Below are positions 11,801 through 24,431 of a stretch of 64,000 bases of DNA, in pieces. The translations under genes were made by a program, and so were the position numbers. The stretch's first letter is position 1; each line of letters opens with the position of its first letter. Source of the stretch: Cardiocondyla obscurior (Eukaryota > Arthropoda > Insecta > Hymenoptera > Formicidae). Where the stretch lies: NCBI RefSeq assembly GCF_019399895.1, contig NC_091864.1, positions 3,574,001 through 3,638,000 on the forward strand. Direction: 5' to 3'. The notes below the pieces were generated by a model. The model did no database searches, was not told where the DNA came from, and worked only from the letters and a program-made list of their open reading frames with translations.

Positions 11801-14800
11801 CCAATGTCGCCGATTGATCTTCATAGTCTTACTCTCCACAGTAATCTTTACCGACTAATAGATAGTGACAGCAAAAAGTGTATTTACTCGTTATGATTTG
11901 TCATATATTATCAACTTGTTATGAGAAATGATCATTTTCTTTCAAGAGTTTTTTTTTTTTTTTTTTTTTTTTTTAGTTTGAGAGAAAAAACCTGTTTGCA
12001 TTTGGATAAAATATAAAATACGAAAATATATTTAACGTTTAAGGGTTTTATTTGATTTTAATAACTGGATATTTTTGAAGACAGAATCGGAATATACAAT
12101 TTAATAAATCAATCGTAGACTGATAAGAATAACGTTATGTCGTCGCTGATAAATGAGTCTACTCATTTTCCTGATGCTCAAAGTACTTTTAAATCTTGAT
12201 TACATTTGAGACATCGGAATGATCGGAGCGTTAACAAATCTTTCGAAAATAACGATTGCAATATACAAAACCGAAATGCTAATGGCAATTTATAATGTCA
12301 TCTAGTTATATCGATCGTAACATGTCAATGTAACTAAAAGCTTTAAGTTAATTGCTGTATCTTACAATCTGGGATGACGATGGTTATAGCATTGTAAAAC
12401 ATTCATGTGGAGGAATACGACGTTCTCACGAAAAAGAAAAAGAAACCTACAGGCGCATAAAATGTAAAAGATTGTAAAAAAAAAAAAACGGGAAATGATT
12501 GGGGAAAATTTTACGGAAAATTAAACTTTAGAAACACAGGCAAATAATACTTATTTTTATTCATATTCGCTTTAAACAAAGTAAAAATTGCTAATACCGC
12601 AGTTAAAAATTTAAATACAACGTGACTTGATTTCTAATCAAATTTTTATAAGGTTAATATGATAATAAACGTTAATTTGAAAACAAAAGAATAAATATTA
12701 TAATTTAAAATAAATTATTCAATATAATTTTATTATTGTGCGTCAAATGCACAGCGTATGATTAATTGTTGAACGGAAAGTTTCTATAATCTTTATAAGA
12801 ATGTCGATCTGCTTCAACGGATTGCGTATTGATAACCGTTATAAAATAAAAGTCGTAAAAATCTCCCTGACGTCTAACACGTTAGAAAATGTGATACAAG
12901 GTGGACGTCAATAATATCTGTCAACCATATGGAATGCAATTCGTGTTGAATATTAATAACTGATTAAATCTGTATTAAAAAAAAATAACTTTTTATTGTA
13001 CGTATCGATAATTAACTTATCAGGTTTTTCCTGTTTATTCTTGCAATAGGTTACAAATATTCCTCATTTCTTTATGTGTAATGCCATATAATAAAACGGG
13101 GAAATTGACAAAAATGCTTAACATAACTAACGTACATAATAGTATTATAAACGTAATGTTATTTCGAAATGTTAAGAATAATTTCGAATTTAGTTTCGAA
13201 GAAACCAATGGCAAACTGTTAGTCGGTCTATTTACTCTACAAATCTGTGATAAATATTAATTTAGATTGAACCGTTAAATGCCAGTTATTTTAGCTGTTT
13301 AACAAGATTTGCAAATTAAGCGTACCGGTCATATCTTTTGCATTTAGAAACTAAAAAAGTAGTAAAATTTATTTCCTCAACGCAATTACCTATGTCTTTT
13401 TAGTAACGTAACAGAAATAATCTTTTAAGAAACATAAACGTTAAAATAAAATAAAAAAAAAAAAAAAACAATTTTATGTTACGTATAATATAGATAGAGT
13501 GTAATAAAAAGATCTCTCGTTTTGTATTTTATTGTATAGATTTATTTTATTGAAATTAATTTGTCGTACACGTATTTTGCTAGTTTGTCAATATTGTTTA
13601 GGCACTCACCTTATTTTCCTTGATTTTTAATTATGATTAAACAAACAATCCCCGCGTGTTCGAGTGGCCTGGAACAAGTTAAATCACTCCGAACTGTTCG
13701 ACAGCTCTTGGAACACTGACTTTTCAAGAACTCGATTCGCAGCGCACCTCTATACCAATCGTGCTTCATTCAACGATTGATATGTGTATAATTCTAATGT
13801 GAAACAGGTTTTCAGCTCTTTACGCCGATTTAAGATAAAACGACGAAAATTAAACGAAACCAGTTTAATGGCAGCTAAACTATTAAAAGGTTTTCAGTAT
13901 TATTGATTTAAATCGACAATGGCTTGTACGAATAAATATCACATATTTTTAATGTAACTTTCCCATTCTCACGAATTTAATTTCGTGCAACGGGCGTGTT
14001 TTTTAATTTCATGTTATTAAATTTAATAGTTCAAGTGACATGAATTTTTCTTTATTAATTAAATTTTTTTTTTTTTTTTTTTTGCCTCTTAAAACAGCGT
14101 AAGTAAACTCTTTAGAATTTTTAAGATTTGAATTTTTAAGAAACAAAATTCAAATTTTAATGAGATCTGGCATAAATGTAAGAGAAATCAGATATTTTAC
14201 CATATTTTTACGTGACAACTGCATAATGTAAGATTAATCGCGTAGTTTTCAATTATTGTTTTTGGATACGTGAAACATTTAATAATTTATTTTCATCAGC
14301 TTATAAAGTATACTTATTACTCTTTTACGTAATTGCGCGATGAAAGGATATTTTAAACGCGCGACAAGGTATTATTTGGGTTGCAGTTAAAAATTTTTTT
14401 AATTTATGTATTATTCCTCTTCTTTACGATTATATTTATCTCAAGCTTCATTAAAATATGAATATTCTACTTCGCATAGTGATTTTTTTTGTTAGCCGCA
14501 TGTTTTCAGAAAATTGCGTTCTGGTTATTTGATTTGCTAAAAAGTATTTTGCACGTCATACCGTTTACGTCAAGAAGCGTCGCGTTTTTTTACATCGATT
14601 GTAAATCAAACCCGTGACGAATTTGCGGTATGCGTGAACACGTTATCACGATGAAGAAACCCGATATAATTATCTTGTCAAAGGTCAAGTTCTTTTTCCC
14701 TGACATTATTTTGGCTAAGCTCGTGTAGAATTTTTTTTTACAAGCAGGTTTCATTTAAATGTTCAAAATTTTAATTAAAAAAACAAATGTATAGACAATC

Positions 14801-15462
14801 TTATCATTCTGAAAACACATTTCAGAACTGCCTCCAGAAACGGAACGTGACAATTCAGAAGAAATATATTTTTTAATTATAATATTAAGTTTTAAGTGAC
14901 GTTTAATAATACGTTAGTGTACTGTCTTACTTCTATTTTACATCTTGGTATGAATTACCATACCGATACATAAATTATTGCATCATGTTATCATACATAA
15001 AAATGAGATCTTATTTCCTTGTAATTAGCATTTGTGCACTTGAACTAGTCATATAAAGTCTAAAGTCTTGGAGTTCATTTTTTTTCTGCTAATATCAATT
15101 TAGATAAGTGTGAAAAATAGCTGGATATTCATACAAAAACGGAACAAATGCCTTTATAATTCTCACAAAAAAAAGAAAAACAAACGTAATGTCTCTATTT
15201 ATATAGTACATGTTTTAAAAAAATGGACACATACTATGAAACTACATAAAGATTTTGGTTTTACTTAACAAAAGCACATTTTAAATTGTTTGCGGTTTAG
15301 AAATGCTAGCTAATTTGGGGGTTACAAATAATTTATAGAAAATAAATTTATTATAAATAGAAATGCGTTTAATATTCTATAATTCCATATCAAAAGGTAA
15401 ATCGAACAGATGGTGGTTTCTTATGAAATTAGTTAACAGAATACCTGAGTTTGTAATATATA
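8812..15462. other. Long non-coding region upstream of ACSBG (probable 5' intron plus intergenic DNA)
   Basis: About 6.6 kb of AT-rich DNA. A possible small upstream ACSBG exon ends at 9558 (donor GTAAGT on the minus strand). At 10052 on the minus strand an acceptor-like pyrimidine tract precedes a 40-codon open frame that ends at 9919; I do not recognise it. A putative first exon lies at about 13610-13720 (separate entry). Homopolymer runs are common. I see no convincing further coding exon on either strand between 10.1 and 15.4 kb. Confidence 0.55.
13610..13760 (-). promoter_or_regulatory. Putative promoter and non-coding first exon (likely ACSBG)
   Basis: Read on the minus strand: GATTGG, then a TATA-like GGTATAGAGG at about 13748-13757, then an insect-type initiator TCAGT about 35 bases downstream (near 13716). 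A GC-richer 110-base exon follows and ends at 13610 in front of a good donor, GTGAGT. The order and spacing are those of a core promoter with an untranslated first exon. ACSBG is the next gene on that strand. The link to ACSBG is an inference. Confidence 0.4.
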
Positions 15463-16524
15463 TTATTGGGATCCCGTTGAAAACAATGCCAGGAATGCGC
15501 TAGTAGCGCCTACAGAGAGTATATAATTTACTGCAGGTGTGAATGTTTTTAAGAGATAAAATGAAGATACAATGACAAATGCCAAGAAAAGAGCGTTATT
15601 ATAGAAAATTGAGAACGTTGTTGCTTCATAATCTGCCACTTCGTTTTTCTTCCACAAGATCCTAGATATTTAAACACGGTAAAATTAATATCTAGCAGGA
15701 GAATATAATATTTTTATCTTAACAATAATCTGCGTCAAAACTTATTGTTTCTATGATATTCAATGTGCAATCGACCAATCATTTGTATCTTAGAAAAATG
15801 TAAAACATTACCTTTCATCTTTTTCTTTCTTGCTCATCTTTTTATCTTCCGCAAGCTTGCGGCTTACTTCTTTTGTTACAGCATCTTCTCTTTTTACAGC
15901 AATCTATAACGAATTATATAAAATATTATGTTGTAATGGTCCACAAACGTCAGGATTATACCCAACAAGTTTTTTTGACAAAGTTAAAGTAAAAGTCTTT
16001 CGGTAAACAGAATAACAGGCTCCAGATTATAGGTTAGAAGTCTTTACTCCAGACATACATGTAACATACCTTGTGCTTGAGGATGAATTTTGTATTTTTA
16101 TATGCTAAGGCAAGGGCGTACGTGCTCACTAATGTAACCAGTACAAAAGAGATCAAGTTCGAGTACAGATCGATTAAGTGTATTCTCCAAAACAACCCTG
16201 CAAGAGATATAATTCAATTAATAATTAAAAACTGACCAGTTTCAATCTTACGGTAATATTCCGCGTTAGAGAATTAATCGGGCAACGTCAAGTTTTATAT
16301 AAAACACCACCGTTTTAATTGCACAATTGTAATAAATGAAAGCCGACGAAAGCGGTGGGTCTCGCGTCGCAGCTTGACAAGTATCGCAACTCACAAATCG
16401 GTATTGCCGAAACGATGAAAGCATTGCCGTAGAATAATGCCGACGATTTCGTCGACACGTTCCTCGAGAAGTCCTGCAGCAGCAGCTCTTCCTCCTTGGT
16501 AAATGCCTTCGACTTTCCCGACAT
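15463..16524 (-). CDS. SSR3: Translocon-associated protein subunit gamma (TRAP-gamma)
   Basis: Four exons: 16524-16395, 16197-16070, 15903-15812 and 15661-15463, giving 182 residues (the human protein is about 185). It is an ER membrane protein of the TRAP complex, which sits beside the Sec61 channel and helps some nascent chains insert. Conserved blocks: EEELLLQDFSRNVSTKSSA near the N-terminus, GNAFIVSAIPIWLFWRI, a long VTLVSTYALALAYKNTKFIL membrane segment, a charged KREDAV...[28 protein letters not shown] linker, and C-terminal hydrophobic segments ending ALFSTGSQ. Four hydrophobic segments can be seen, as in the family. The gene is head-to-head with TBC1D20. Confidence 0.96.
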
Positions 16525-16939
16525 TTTCGGCGATCAGACAACCGGGACGAGCGGCTCCGCCACGAGGATTCGATTTGACGGACGGAGAGTCAGAAACAAA
16601 CGACGCGCCTGCGCGGTGAAGCGTCGTTGTGTAGACGTGTGGTGACGTGTCCTTCGTCGTCATTCTTCGTCGATATTAATTGAGGCGCCATCTTCCTCGC
16701 CCGCGGACGTTTTCTGAAACCTCAACGAGCATTTTGATCGATCGGTGCGTCGGGACTTTAACTTACCGCCTTCCATTCTTCGTAGTCTGCCGTCTGCTGT
16801 CATTGTTGACGGATCGGTGGGTGATTTGGTGATTCGTCATCCCGACGATTTCCGGGGCTTACATTCACGTAAAATTATCAGTGTTATGACAGGCTTGCCA
16901 GCGCATTTAGCGTGAACTCACCTCGAACGTTGCGGGATA
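16525..16939. promoter_or_regulatory. Shared bidirectional promoter region of SSR3 and TBC1D20
   Basis: The start codons of the two divergent genes are 415 bases apart, and the spacer is GC-rich and CpG-rich. Both genes serve ER/secretory functions (translocation; Rab1 control), so co-expression is plausible but not shown. Confidence 0.55.
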
Positions 16940-18870
16940 ATGGAGGCCGAGAACGAGGAGACACCGCTGACGCAGTCCGGGACGGACGCGTCGACGCCAA
17001 CCGAGAACCATAACCATAACAAAGTTCGCAAGAGAAACCTGCCCGAGTCGACGAGCTACGCGTCGAGCGATCGCGTGCCCCTCGTGTTTCTGGCCGACTC
17101 GACGAAAGCGTGGTACGGCGGGACGGTGCCGCGGATACCGGTCTTCGCCGACGTGGCCGCGGTGAACAAACAGCAGAACGGCGCAGTCACGTACGAGAAT
17201 GACCGCGTCGCGCCAGACGCTCTCACGAGTCGTGAGAAGATGAAGCTAAGCGTCATCCGCGGCAGCATCGCCAACCCAGACCTCACACTAGGAGAGCTAA
17301 GACTACTTGGCACCAGTAGCGAAGGATTCGTTAATGGTACTTTGCCCCAGGTGACAGTACATTATGATCAACAAGGAACCTTACGATTATTTCGCTCTTT
17401 GAGATCTCACTGAATAAAAAAGAATCTCGCAGTTTTCTTCGTCTCCGGTGTAGACATTGCCGATTGTAGATTTCGGATGTAGCCGATATTTCCAGCGCTA
17501 TCTTGCTAATGTCGCTTAAAAAAAATTGGTTCCTTTTTGAGAATAATCCTGCTCTTTGTGACTAAGTCTTGAAATCATGAAGGTGATCTGTAGATGATGT
17601 ACGAAGGGTACTGTGGCCAAAACTTTTGCGACTGACACAACCGGAGCTCGCGCCTGTTGATGGACTAGAAACTGTACATACTTATATACCAAATGAGATT
17701 TACCAGCAAATATTGAAGGATGTGGCACGCAGCGGCAGTCATATCTCACAAAATGCAACAGAAGAGGAAACGGAAACTTTCCAAGAGCAATTAACTCAGC
17801 TCATGTGCTGGGTACTTCATAGACATTCCCAATTAAAGTTAGTTATTAAAGCATGAATAATACATTAATATAGTTTTTTTTTCTTTATTGTATTACTTAA
17901 TAAAATAAAATAATGTTTAGTTACTATCAGGGATACAATGACGTAGCAGCAACTGTGTTACTTGTGATGGGATTACAAACAGGTTTATATGTGCTCGAAA
18001 GCATCTCGCTAGAATTCCTAGAAAGGTTCATGGAAAAGACTATGGAAAAAGTGAATCAAGAATTATTCTATATATTTGCATTGCTGGAGAGAGTACATCC
18101 TACACTTTTGGAACATTTAGAAAAGTTAGTTTTTTACATTAAAGTGTAAAAATATTAGCGATTTTATATACAAATTATTTCGAGATTCTATTCTTGATTT
18201 ATTCTTATTTTATATGTTTGTCAGTATTAATAATCTCATTAATGGCAAAATTCTTTTCTATTCCAGTGTAGAACTGTTCCCACATTTTGCTTTAGCTGAA
18301 TACACAACGTGGTATGCACACAAATATGCGGAAAACCGAAAGTTGTTACATAGATTATTTGACTTTTTCTTGAGTAGTCCCCCATTTATGCCTCTCTATT
18401 TAAGTACAGTAATTGTTGCACATAGAGCAGCAGAAATTTTTAATACTACACCAGACATGGGGCACACACATAAAGTATTATGCACTGTGAGTATATTAAT
18501 TAAGAAAATAATTAACTCTAAAAAAAGAATAAATAAATTATTTAACATAAATTTACGCTTTCAGTTACCTGATGACTTGCCATTTGAAACTCTTTTAATA
18601 GAAGCAAAAAATCTATATCGACAATATCCTCCAGAATCTATTAGTAATGATGTTAAGGATTATGATTACAAAAGAAAAATTAAAGAACAAGAATGGAAAG
18701 CAAAGGCAGAAGCAAGCCGTCTAGAAAGAGAAAGGCAACGAAAGTTAAAAGTTGTCCAGTCAAAACCAAGATTATCTTATCGCATTAGAAATTATAAAAC
18801 TATTACTGTTGTTACTATTTTAGCTTTGGGAATATATGCTTTTATACGATCTTCGACAGGACTTAACTGA
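16940..18870 (+). CDS. TBC1D20: TBC1D20-type Rab GTPase-activating protein
   Basis: Five exons: 16940-17336, 17594-17837, 17921-18124, 18267-18486 and 18565-18870, all in frame, giving 456 residues. The family accelerates GTP hydrolysis by Rab1/Rab18 on ER membranes. After a polar, low-complexity N-terminus of about 100 residues, the junction of exons 1 and 2 reads EGFVNDDVRRVLWPKLL, matching the TBC entry motif. The catalytic arginine finger motif I-x-x-D-x-x-R appears as ILKDVAR and the glutamine finger as NYYQGYND, so the enzyme looks active. PDDLPFETLL and a single C-terminal membrane segment (about TITVVTILALGIYAFI) complete the TBC1D20 pattern. The N-terminus is longer than I recall for the human protein. 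An AATAAA lies near 18970. Confidence 0.92.
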
Positions 18871-20430
18871 CATTAAGAGATTTTTTTTTTTTTTTTGTAA
18901 AAATTCAAACTTTCATATATTTTTTTAAATAGAAACCCTCCACTTCTTTGATATATCGCTGAAATATGGAATAAAGATTTAAAAGTGAGATTGTATAAAA
19001 GCAAGCACCAAAGAAATGAAAGAGCAGAGGATATGTGTTACTAGAAATTATAAAAATGTTTAGTTATCAGTATTTGATCAAATTTGTTCTAGGACACATA
19101 AATCAGAATCTTGTGCATTCCTACGCTGCCTTTATGATGTGTTCTGGAGGTTAACGTTTTAATATATGTTTAAAAAAAATTAAATGTATAGAAGTTTATA
19201 AAAAAAAACTAACTACTTTAATTATTTAAAATTAGTAAAAAATTGGACCTAAGTAAATGGAATATTTAATACAATGAATAGATGGTTTTGTGCATGATAT
19301 GTATGTTGATTATAATTACGTTGTTACAATCTGTGATTAGAAAAAATGTTCTATCTATCTGTAACAATAATTGTAAAGAAAAATTATAGTAGTTAAACAT
19401 TAATTGTTTTATTTTTTAACAATATTAATTTATTATCAAGTGATAAATTTTTTTCCTAATAGGTTACATGATGTTTTATTTTAGAATTTTATATTTAATT
19501 ACGCACTGTCTAGTTTTCATTAGACTTGATATAATTAGGCATGAAAAAAATACAAATATTGATGTAATAGACGTAAAATATTTATTTTTCACTATTTTAC
19601 AAGTCTAATTTTGTAGAAATTTTCAATATGCTTATTGTGGATACATGCTTATTATAAATCCATATGTATATTTATGGATTAATTTATATTAAAAAAGATA
19701 CATGTTACACCTGAATATTATCAAGAAAATTTTGAAGTTTAAACACATCTTACAAATTTGAAATGTTTGTCGTGATATTTCTTAAGGGAATGCTTTTTAC
19801 ATAAAATATCTTGAGTATTAAATATTGTTCTATAATTATAATCATTGCTATGTTAAATCAGTGTAAATATAACATCGGTATATATAATACAATGGATTTG
19901 TGACTAGTAGAATACGAAATTTCAATTTCATTGTTATTCTAATTGTGTTACATTAGCCATTATAAAAATATGTTACTGTACAATATAGAAACACTTTATA
20001 CGTATAGGATATTATACACTATGTATCGCTAGTCATGTTATTTCAATCACTCTGTTTTATGTGAGATCATATAACGTAAAAATGGATAATGGTGTACTAA
20101 ATATAAAGATAATACGCAAAGAAGAGAGATAAAGTATTATATTTATAGAATGTGAAAGCATAGCCAGTTAATGAGTGGAAGTACTGACGTTTAGAAAATG
20201 TTTTTTTGTAATTGCACTACTTTATAATCGTCCCAATTCATATTTGTCGATACGTTAAGCAATGATATATTTTAATGAACAATTAGTTAATAAAAATATA
20301 TTTTCAATTACATTGAATTTTTCGATAAATTATTGAGCATATAGATTGTCTACTAAAAAATTTTACAAGTTTTCATGATATTAATTAATCTTACATACTT
20401 TCGCAGCTCATTATATAAGTAAAAATCACG
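18871..20430. other. 3' UTRs/intergenic gap between convergent TBC1D20 and PLA2G15
   Basis: Very AT-rich, with no open frame of interest. AATAAA at about 18969 could end TBC1D20 transcripts. Nothing else recognisable. Confidence 0.6.
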
Positions 20431-22373
20431 TTATACTTTTAAAATTGTCTTAATATATGCTAAAATATCATTATTTCTCAACATCTCGGTATGATCTACT
20501 CCTGGAAAACCTTGATTATAAATTTTTTGCTTTTGTGATGTCTGCCAACGTTTACACGCTTCCAAACTTCTTATATTCACAGTTCCATCGCCATCTCCAA
20601 ATATTAATTGAGGATATCCATCTACACTTGTGCCTGGTTTATAATATAACCTGCACAAAAATTAATGTAAATTAAAAAAAAAAAAAAACTAAGTTTAATT
20701 ATCTAAATTTTTTATATAACAAAACATACTTTTCTACAGTATTCACTTTACTGCCGTATAAGCAATGTACTTCAACGCCTGGTGCTGTAAAATCCAATTG
20801 ATATTTCTCATTGTCTTTTTTAAATTCCCAAGCGTTTGGAACATCTATGTCTCTGTAAATAACAATTTTTTTTTAATAATTGAAAATACAGCAAATATAA
20901 TTATCTAAATGGTTCGTCATACATAAAATATTGTTGTAAATTATTTAATGTATAATTTATTTTATCTGATTGCACTAAAATCTCTGTGTCTTTCCAAAAT
21001 AGCTTTGAAGGCAACAACCATCCTAAACTGGGACTCGTTATTTGTTCACTTCTGAGTACACTTTCCCGAAGAAAATATGCGCCCAAGTCATCTCCTGTAT
21101 TCACAAATAAAAAATGTGTAAATTATTATATTTCATAAAACAAAGTTAGGCTAGGCTAGAAATTTTATAAACATTATTTTTAATTTAAATTATTTTATAG
21201 TAATTTGATTGTTTTTAATAATTAGTGACAATTACACACAGATAAAATGAATATGCTTACCAATGGCAAACACTTTGATAGCTTTAACAGATCCTGCCCA
21301 TACAGCACTAAGTGTAATCATGGAATTTATATATTTATCTTTCCATTTCTGACTTTGACGTTGTAACATTATAAGTGTCATAGGTCCACCCATGCTGTGG
21401 GCCAATAATGTCACAGGTGTATTATTATTCATTATGTATGTTTCCTCAACTAGATCTTTCAGCTTAGTGAAGAACTTTTCATTTTCACCTGGAATTAAAG
21501 GTCTTTATCTCGGTAAATTTGTATTATAATTGAGTAAAAAATATATTACTAAATGCTATATTTATTTGAAATAATTTGTTAACGCTCGTTAATTTCTTTT
21601 ACATACTAGGTCCTTTCCTAAAATCATAAGGTGCACCACGCAGAGACAAGTTCCTGGTATAATTCAAATCTTTTACCAGCATGTTTGCAATGTCTTTAAA
21701 ATATGATCCTGGCGAGGCCTTACTGGGATCTATATACTCGACTACAAATGGATCACCCCATCCTGGTATCTTTATATCAACTCCAGGCTGATTGCTCGTA
21801 GTTCGTGTCACGTTGTCATAGTTTAATTTAAGATTATCAATCTGCAATAAGACACATCGTACAGTTCCAGTAGTAGGAAAAAAAGAAAAAAAATAAATAA
21901 TACAATTGACAATCGTACAAAGCAGTCTATCACGACGGGTACGAGCAGCTCGATGTTCAGCCACAAGTTAAAATAGTCGTTAGAGACTTTCTCGCAGATG
22001 TAATGCACCACTGACGACTTGTTAATCTTCGCATCGACCTGGCTGCCGCCATCACCTGGAACTGCAATATCATTGTTCTTCGTAAATAGATGCACTCTTC
22101 GCTCAACGTCCCGATAAGTCGATTATCTTCGTAGTTTTATGACGCTACGGTAAGGGAATTGGTACAAAGCGGCACTTTGGAGTTTCAGACCCCTAAAGTG
22201 CAAGAGGAAGTCAAGATCACTTTTGGCAAGCGAACACGCTTCCGAGACAGTTTCGAGAGTGACTCACCTAAGATGACGGGCGAGATTCGTTTCGTTTTGA
22301 CGTGCCAGGATCTCACTGATCGCACGGAAAGCGAGAGGACGATTATCGTGCTCAAGAGAACCACCAGGCGCAT
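20431..22373 (-). CDS. PLA2G15: Lysosomal phospholipase A2 (group XV, LCAT-like)
   Basis: Seven exons: 22373-22268, 22061-21919, 21841-21607, 21488-21261, 21094-20923, 20852-20730 and 20650-20431, giving 408 residues (human 412). It is a lysosomal phospholipase/transacylase of the LCAT family. Residues 1-20 are a hydrophobic signal peptide. Then come VILVPGDGGSQVDAK, HYICEKVSNDYFNLWLNIELL, RGAPYDFRKGP, the nucleophile motif AHSMGG (Ser), FGDGDGTV (catalytic Asp) and GVDHTEM (catalytic His). The triad is therefore complete. The exon 5 donor was chosen as GTATGA at 20922; the open frame runs on a few codons but has no later GT that restores frame. The gene is head-to-head with HSBP1. Confidence 0.94.
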
Positions 22374-23061
22374 TGTTCGTCGCGACTACGCGTATCCTCG
22401 AACTGGCAGGCGGGTCTCTCGTGGGGAAGGAAACACGCGTAACCCAGTGAATTAAAATCAACGACCTCGCCTCACTGCGCTGGCGAAACTTGACGGCCTT
22501 CTTCTCAAACGTCTCCTTCGTATCTGGCCAGATCTGACGAGCTGTGACAAACAAACGCGTGTCGGACGCACGCAGCTCGTCTCCGCGTTGTTTGTGTCAT
22601 TTGCAGTAATCAGCTGACGTCGATCGACCGACGCACATGAGCCGGAAGTAGGGGAACACTCGCGTTCGACTGTATGTATATATCTATCGTATAGAACATT
22701 TATCATAAATTTCTGTATATTATTGTGTTAATTTTAAAATATATATATATAAATATATATAGCAAGGTTTGATTAAGATAAAAAGAATTAAGTAAGATAG
22801 AAGACGCCTATGGTCGAAAATTGAATTTCTCGTGACTGGAGGATCAAACGTTGTTGAATCGATTGGTGGTGCTTAGTACCGGTTGTCACTGCAGGTAGAA
22901 CAAGTGAGAACAAGCCGAAGCAAGAGTACGCGACGCGGTGGGTTGATACGACGACGTCGCACGCGCTCGCTTGCCTCTGCTTGCTTGGGAGGATCCATTC
23001 GTCGCGTGGACTGGACGAGCCGTGCCGTTGAACCCGCCCTGTCCGGTCGCAAGCGTCGAGG
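22374..23061. promoter_or_regulatory. Divergent promoter region of PLA2G15 and HSBP1
   Basis: 688 bases between the two start codons, GC-rich at both ends with an AT-rich centre at about 22670-22800. The open frames on both strands are incidental. It probably contains two separate or one shared bidirectional promoter. Confidence 0.5.
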
Positions 23062-23845
23062 ATGGCCGACATCAAGCAGGACCATAAGGGCGAGGACGTC
23101 GACAGCTACGGGATGGGCAACAACGCCGACCCGAAGAACATGCAGGAGCTGACGCAATACGTGAGTCCGCGTATTTACGCACAGGATGACAATGACGCAT
23201 CCGGGGACGATCCGTCACGATGCGATCCTGACGCTACGTTGACTCCTTTGCAGGTGCAAACGCTGCTGCAGAACATGCAGGACAAGTTTCAAACCATGTC
23301 CGACCAGATCATAGGAAGAAATATCCTTTTTCTTGCGTATAACCTAAAAAAAACGCCGTCCAAGTACGTGGCCGAAGCGGCATTTACAAATATCTGCATG
23401 AATACTTTGTCCCCGAGGTGTCCTTAGTATATTTAATTGCTTTTGCCAATAGAATGCCATTTTTTGTGTTGTATTATTGCGAATCACTGTTATCATTATA
23501 GCTAATGCCTTTTTTTTTTTAAGTAGGAAATGATAAAAAAAATGATTGTTGCTTTCTCTTATCTATTTGGACTGTGTTTCAGAAAGTGCATGTGCACCTA
23601 TGCGTCACATTTGCTGCAGAATGCATTCGTATTGACTTGTTCCTCTTACTCGCGTTACATTTTATTTCATTTAATTGGGTATCGTACGAGCTAATATACG
23701 TTCATATTAATACGCTACAAAGATAAAATTATCATAAGATCCTTAATAAGAAATACTAGATGAAATGGGCAACAGAATAGATGACCTGGAAAAGAATATC
23801 GCAGACCTAATGACACAAGCAGGTGTTGAAGGTGGTGATAAGTGA
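23062..23845 (+). CDS. HSBP1: Heat shock factor-binding protein 1
   Basis: Three exons: 23062-23160, 23254-23320 and 23757-23845, giving 84 residues. The core VQTLLQNMQDKFQTMSDQIIGR continues as IDEMGNRIDDLEKNIADLM, the near-invariant heptad-repeat coiled coil of HSBP1, which binds trimeric heat shock factor and dampens its activity and also has a role with the WASH complex. The N-terminal 30 residues are polar and longer than I recall for the human protein. Exons 2 and 3 join only across an AT-AC intron (separate entry): that junction restores GR-IDEM exactly as the family requires, while a GT-AG reading does not. Assignment is firm. Confidence 0.96.
23321..23756 (+). other. U12-type AT-AC intron in HSBP1
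   Basis: The intron begins ATATCCTTTT, the minor-spliceosome 5' splice site, and ends AATAC. A branch-site match TCCTTAAT lies at 23740-23747, with the likely branch A about 10 bases before the intron end, the spacing known for U12 introns. Splicing AGA-A to TA-GAT gives the conserved protein. All three hallmarks agree. Confidence 0.92.
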
Positions 23846-24431
23846 GCTCATTCTTTTCTCCATGCACTGATTTTACGACTTATCTATGATTAATGACTTA
23901 TCTATAATATAGCCATACTTAACGTCATGGAAAAAGAAAGAAAATGTATACCAATAGTGAGACATCCATCCTTTTGTTACGACACAAAAAATAAACTTAC
24001 ACTTTTTTAAAAACGTTAAATATTATTTTACAGAATTTCCGTTACAGATAATTATAATGGAACACAAAGGTGTGGTGATTAGACAACTTTAGGCAGATAC
24101 GTTTATATTATTCTGTTTTACTATCTTTATCTCGAGTGTTTCTTCTCTTATCTTACTCGAAACAATATTATATTATATCTAAAAACGATCCGGGCCTTTG
24201 AATTGATAAAAATAATATAAATAAGTATTTTTTAAGCGTTAATCGACGATTTACTTCGTCTGATTCAGTCTGCAAGGTATACGATATATTACAGATGAAA
24301 TTAAAGACTTCTGACATGCGGGAATTGGCGGGACGGGTCTGAGAATGAAGCGTTTCTTTACTTTGTATCCACCGTGTTTCGACACTTTTTTCTAAAAAGA
24401 TAGAAAGACGTGATTAAAATAATGATTGAAA
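23846..24431. other. 3' flanks of convergent HSBP1 and CIBAR1
   Basis: Short AT-rich gap without coding potential. An AAATAAA lies near 23990. Confidence 0.6.

Noticed and set aside
22159..22706. Several open frames over the PLA2G15/HSBP1 divergent region
   Set aside because: They overlap PLA2G15 exon 1 (signal peptide) or the promoter and have no homology to known families.
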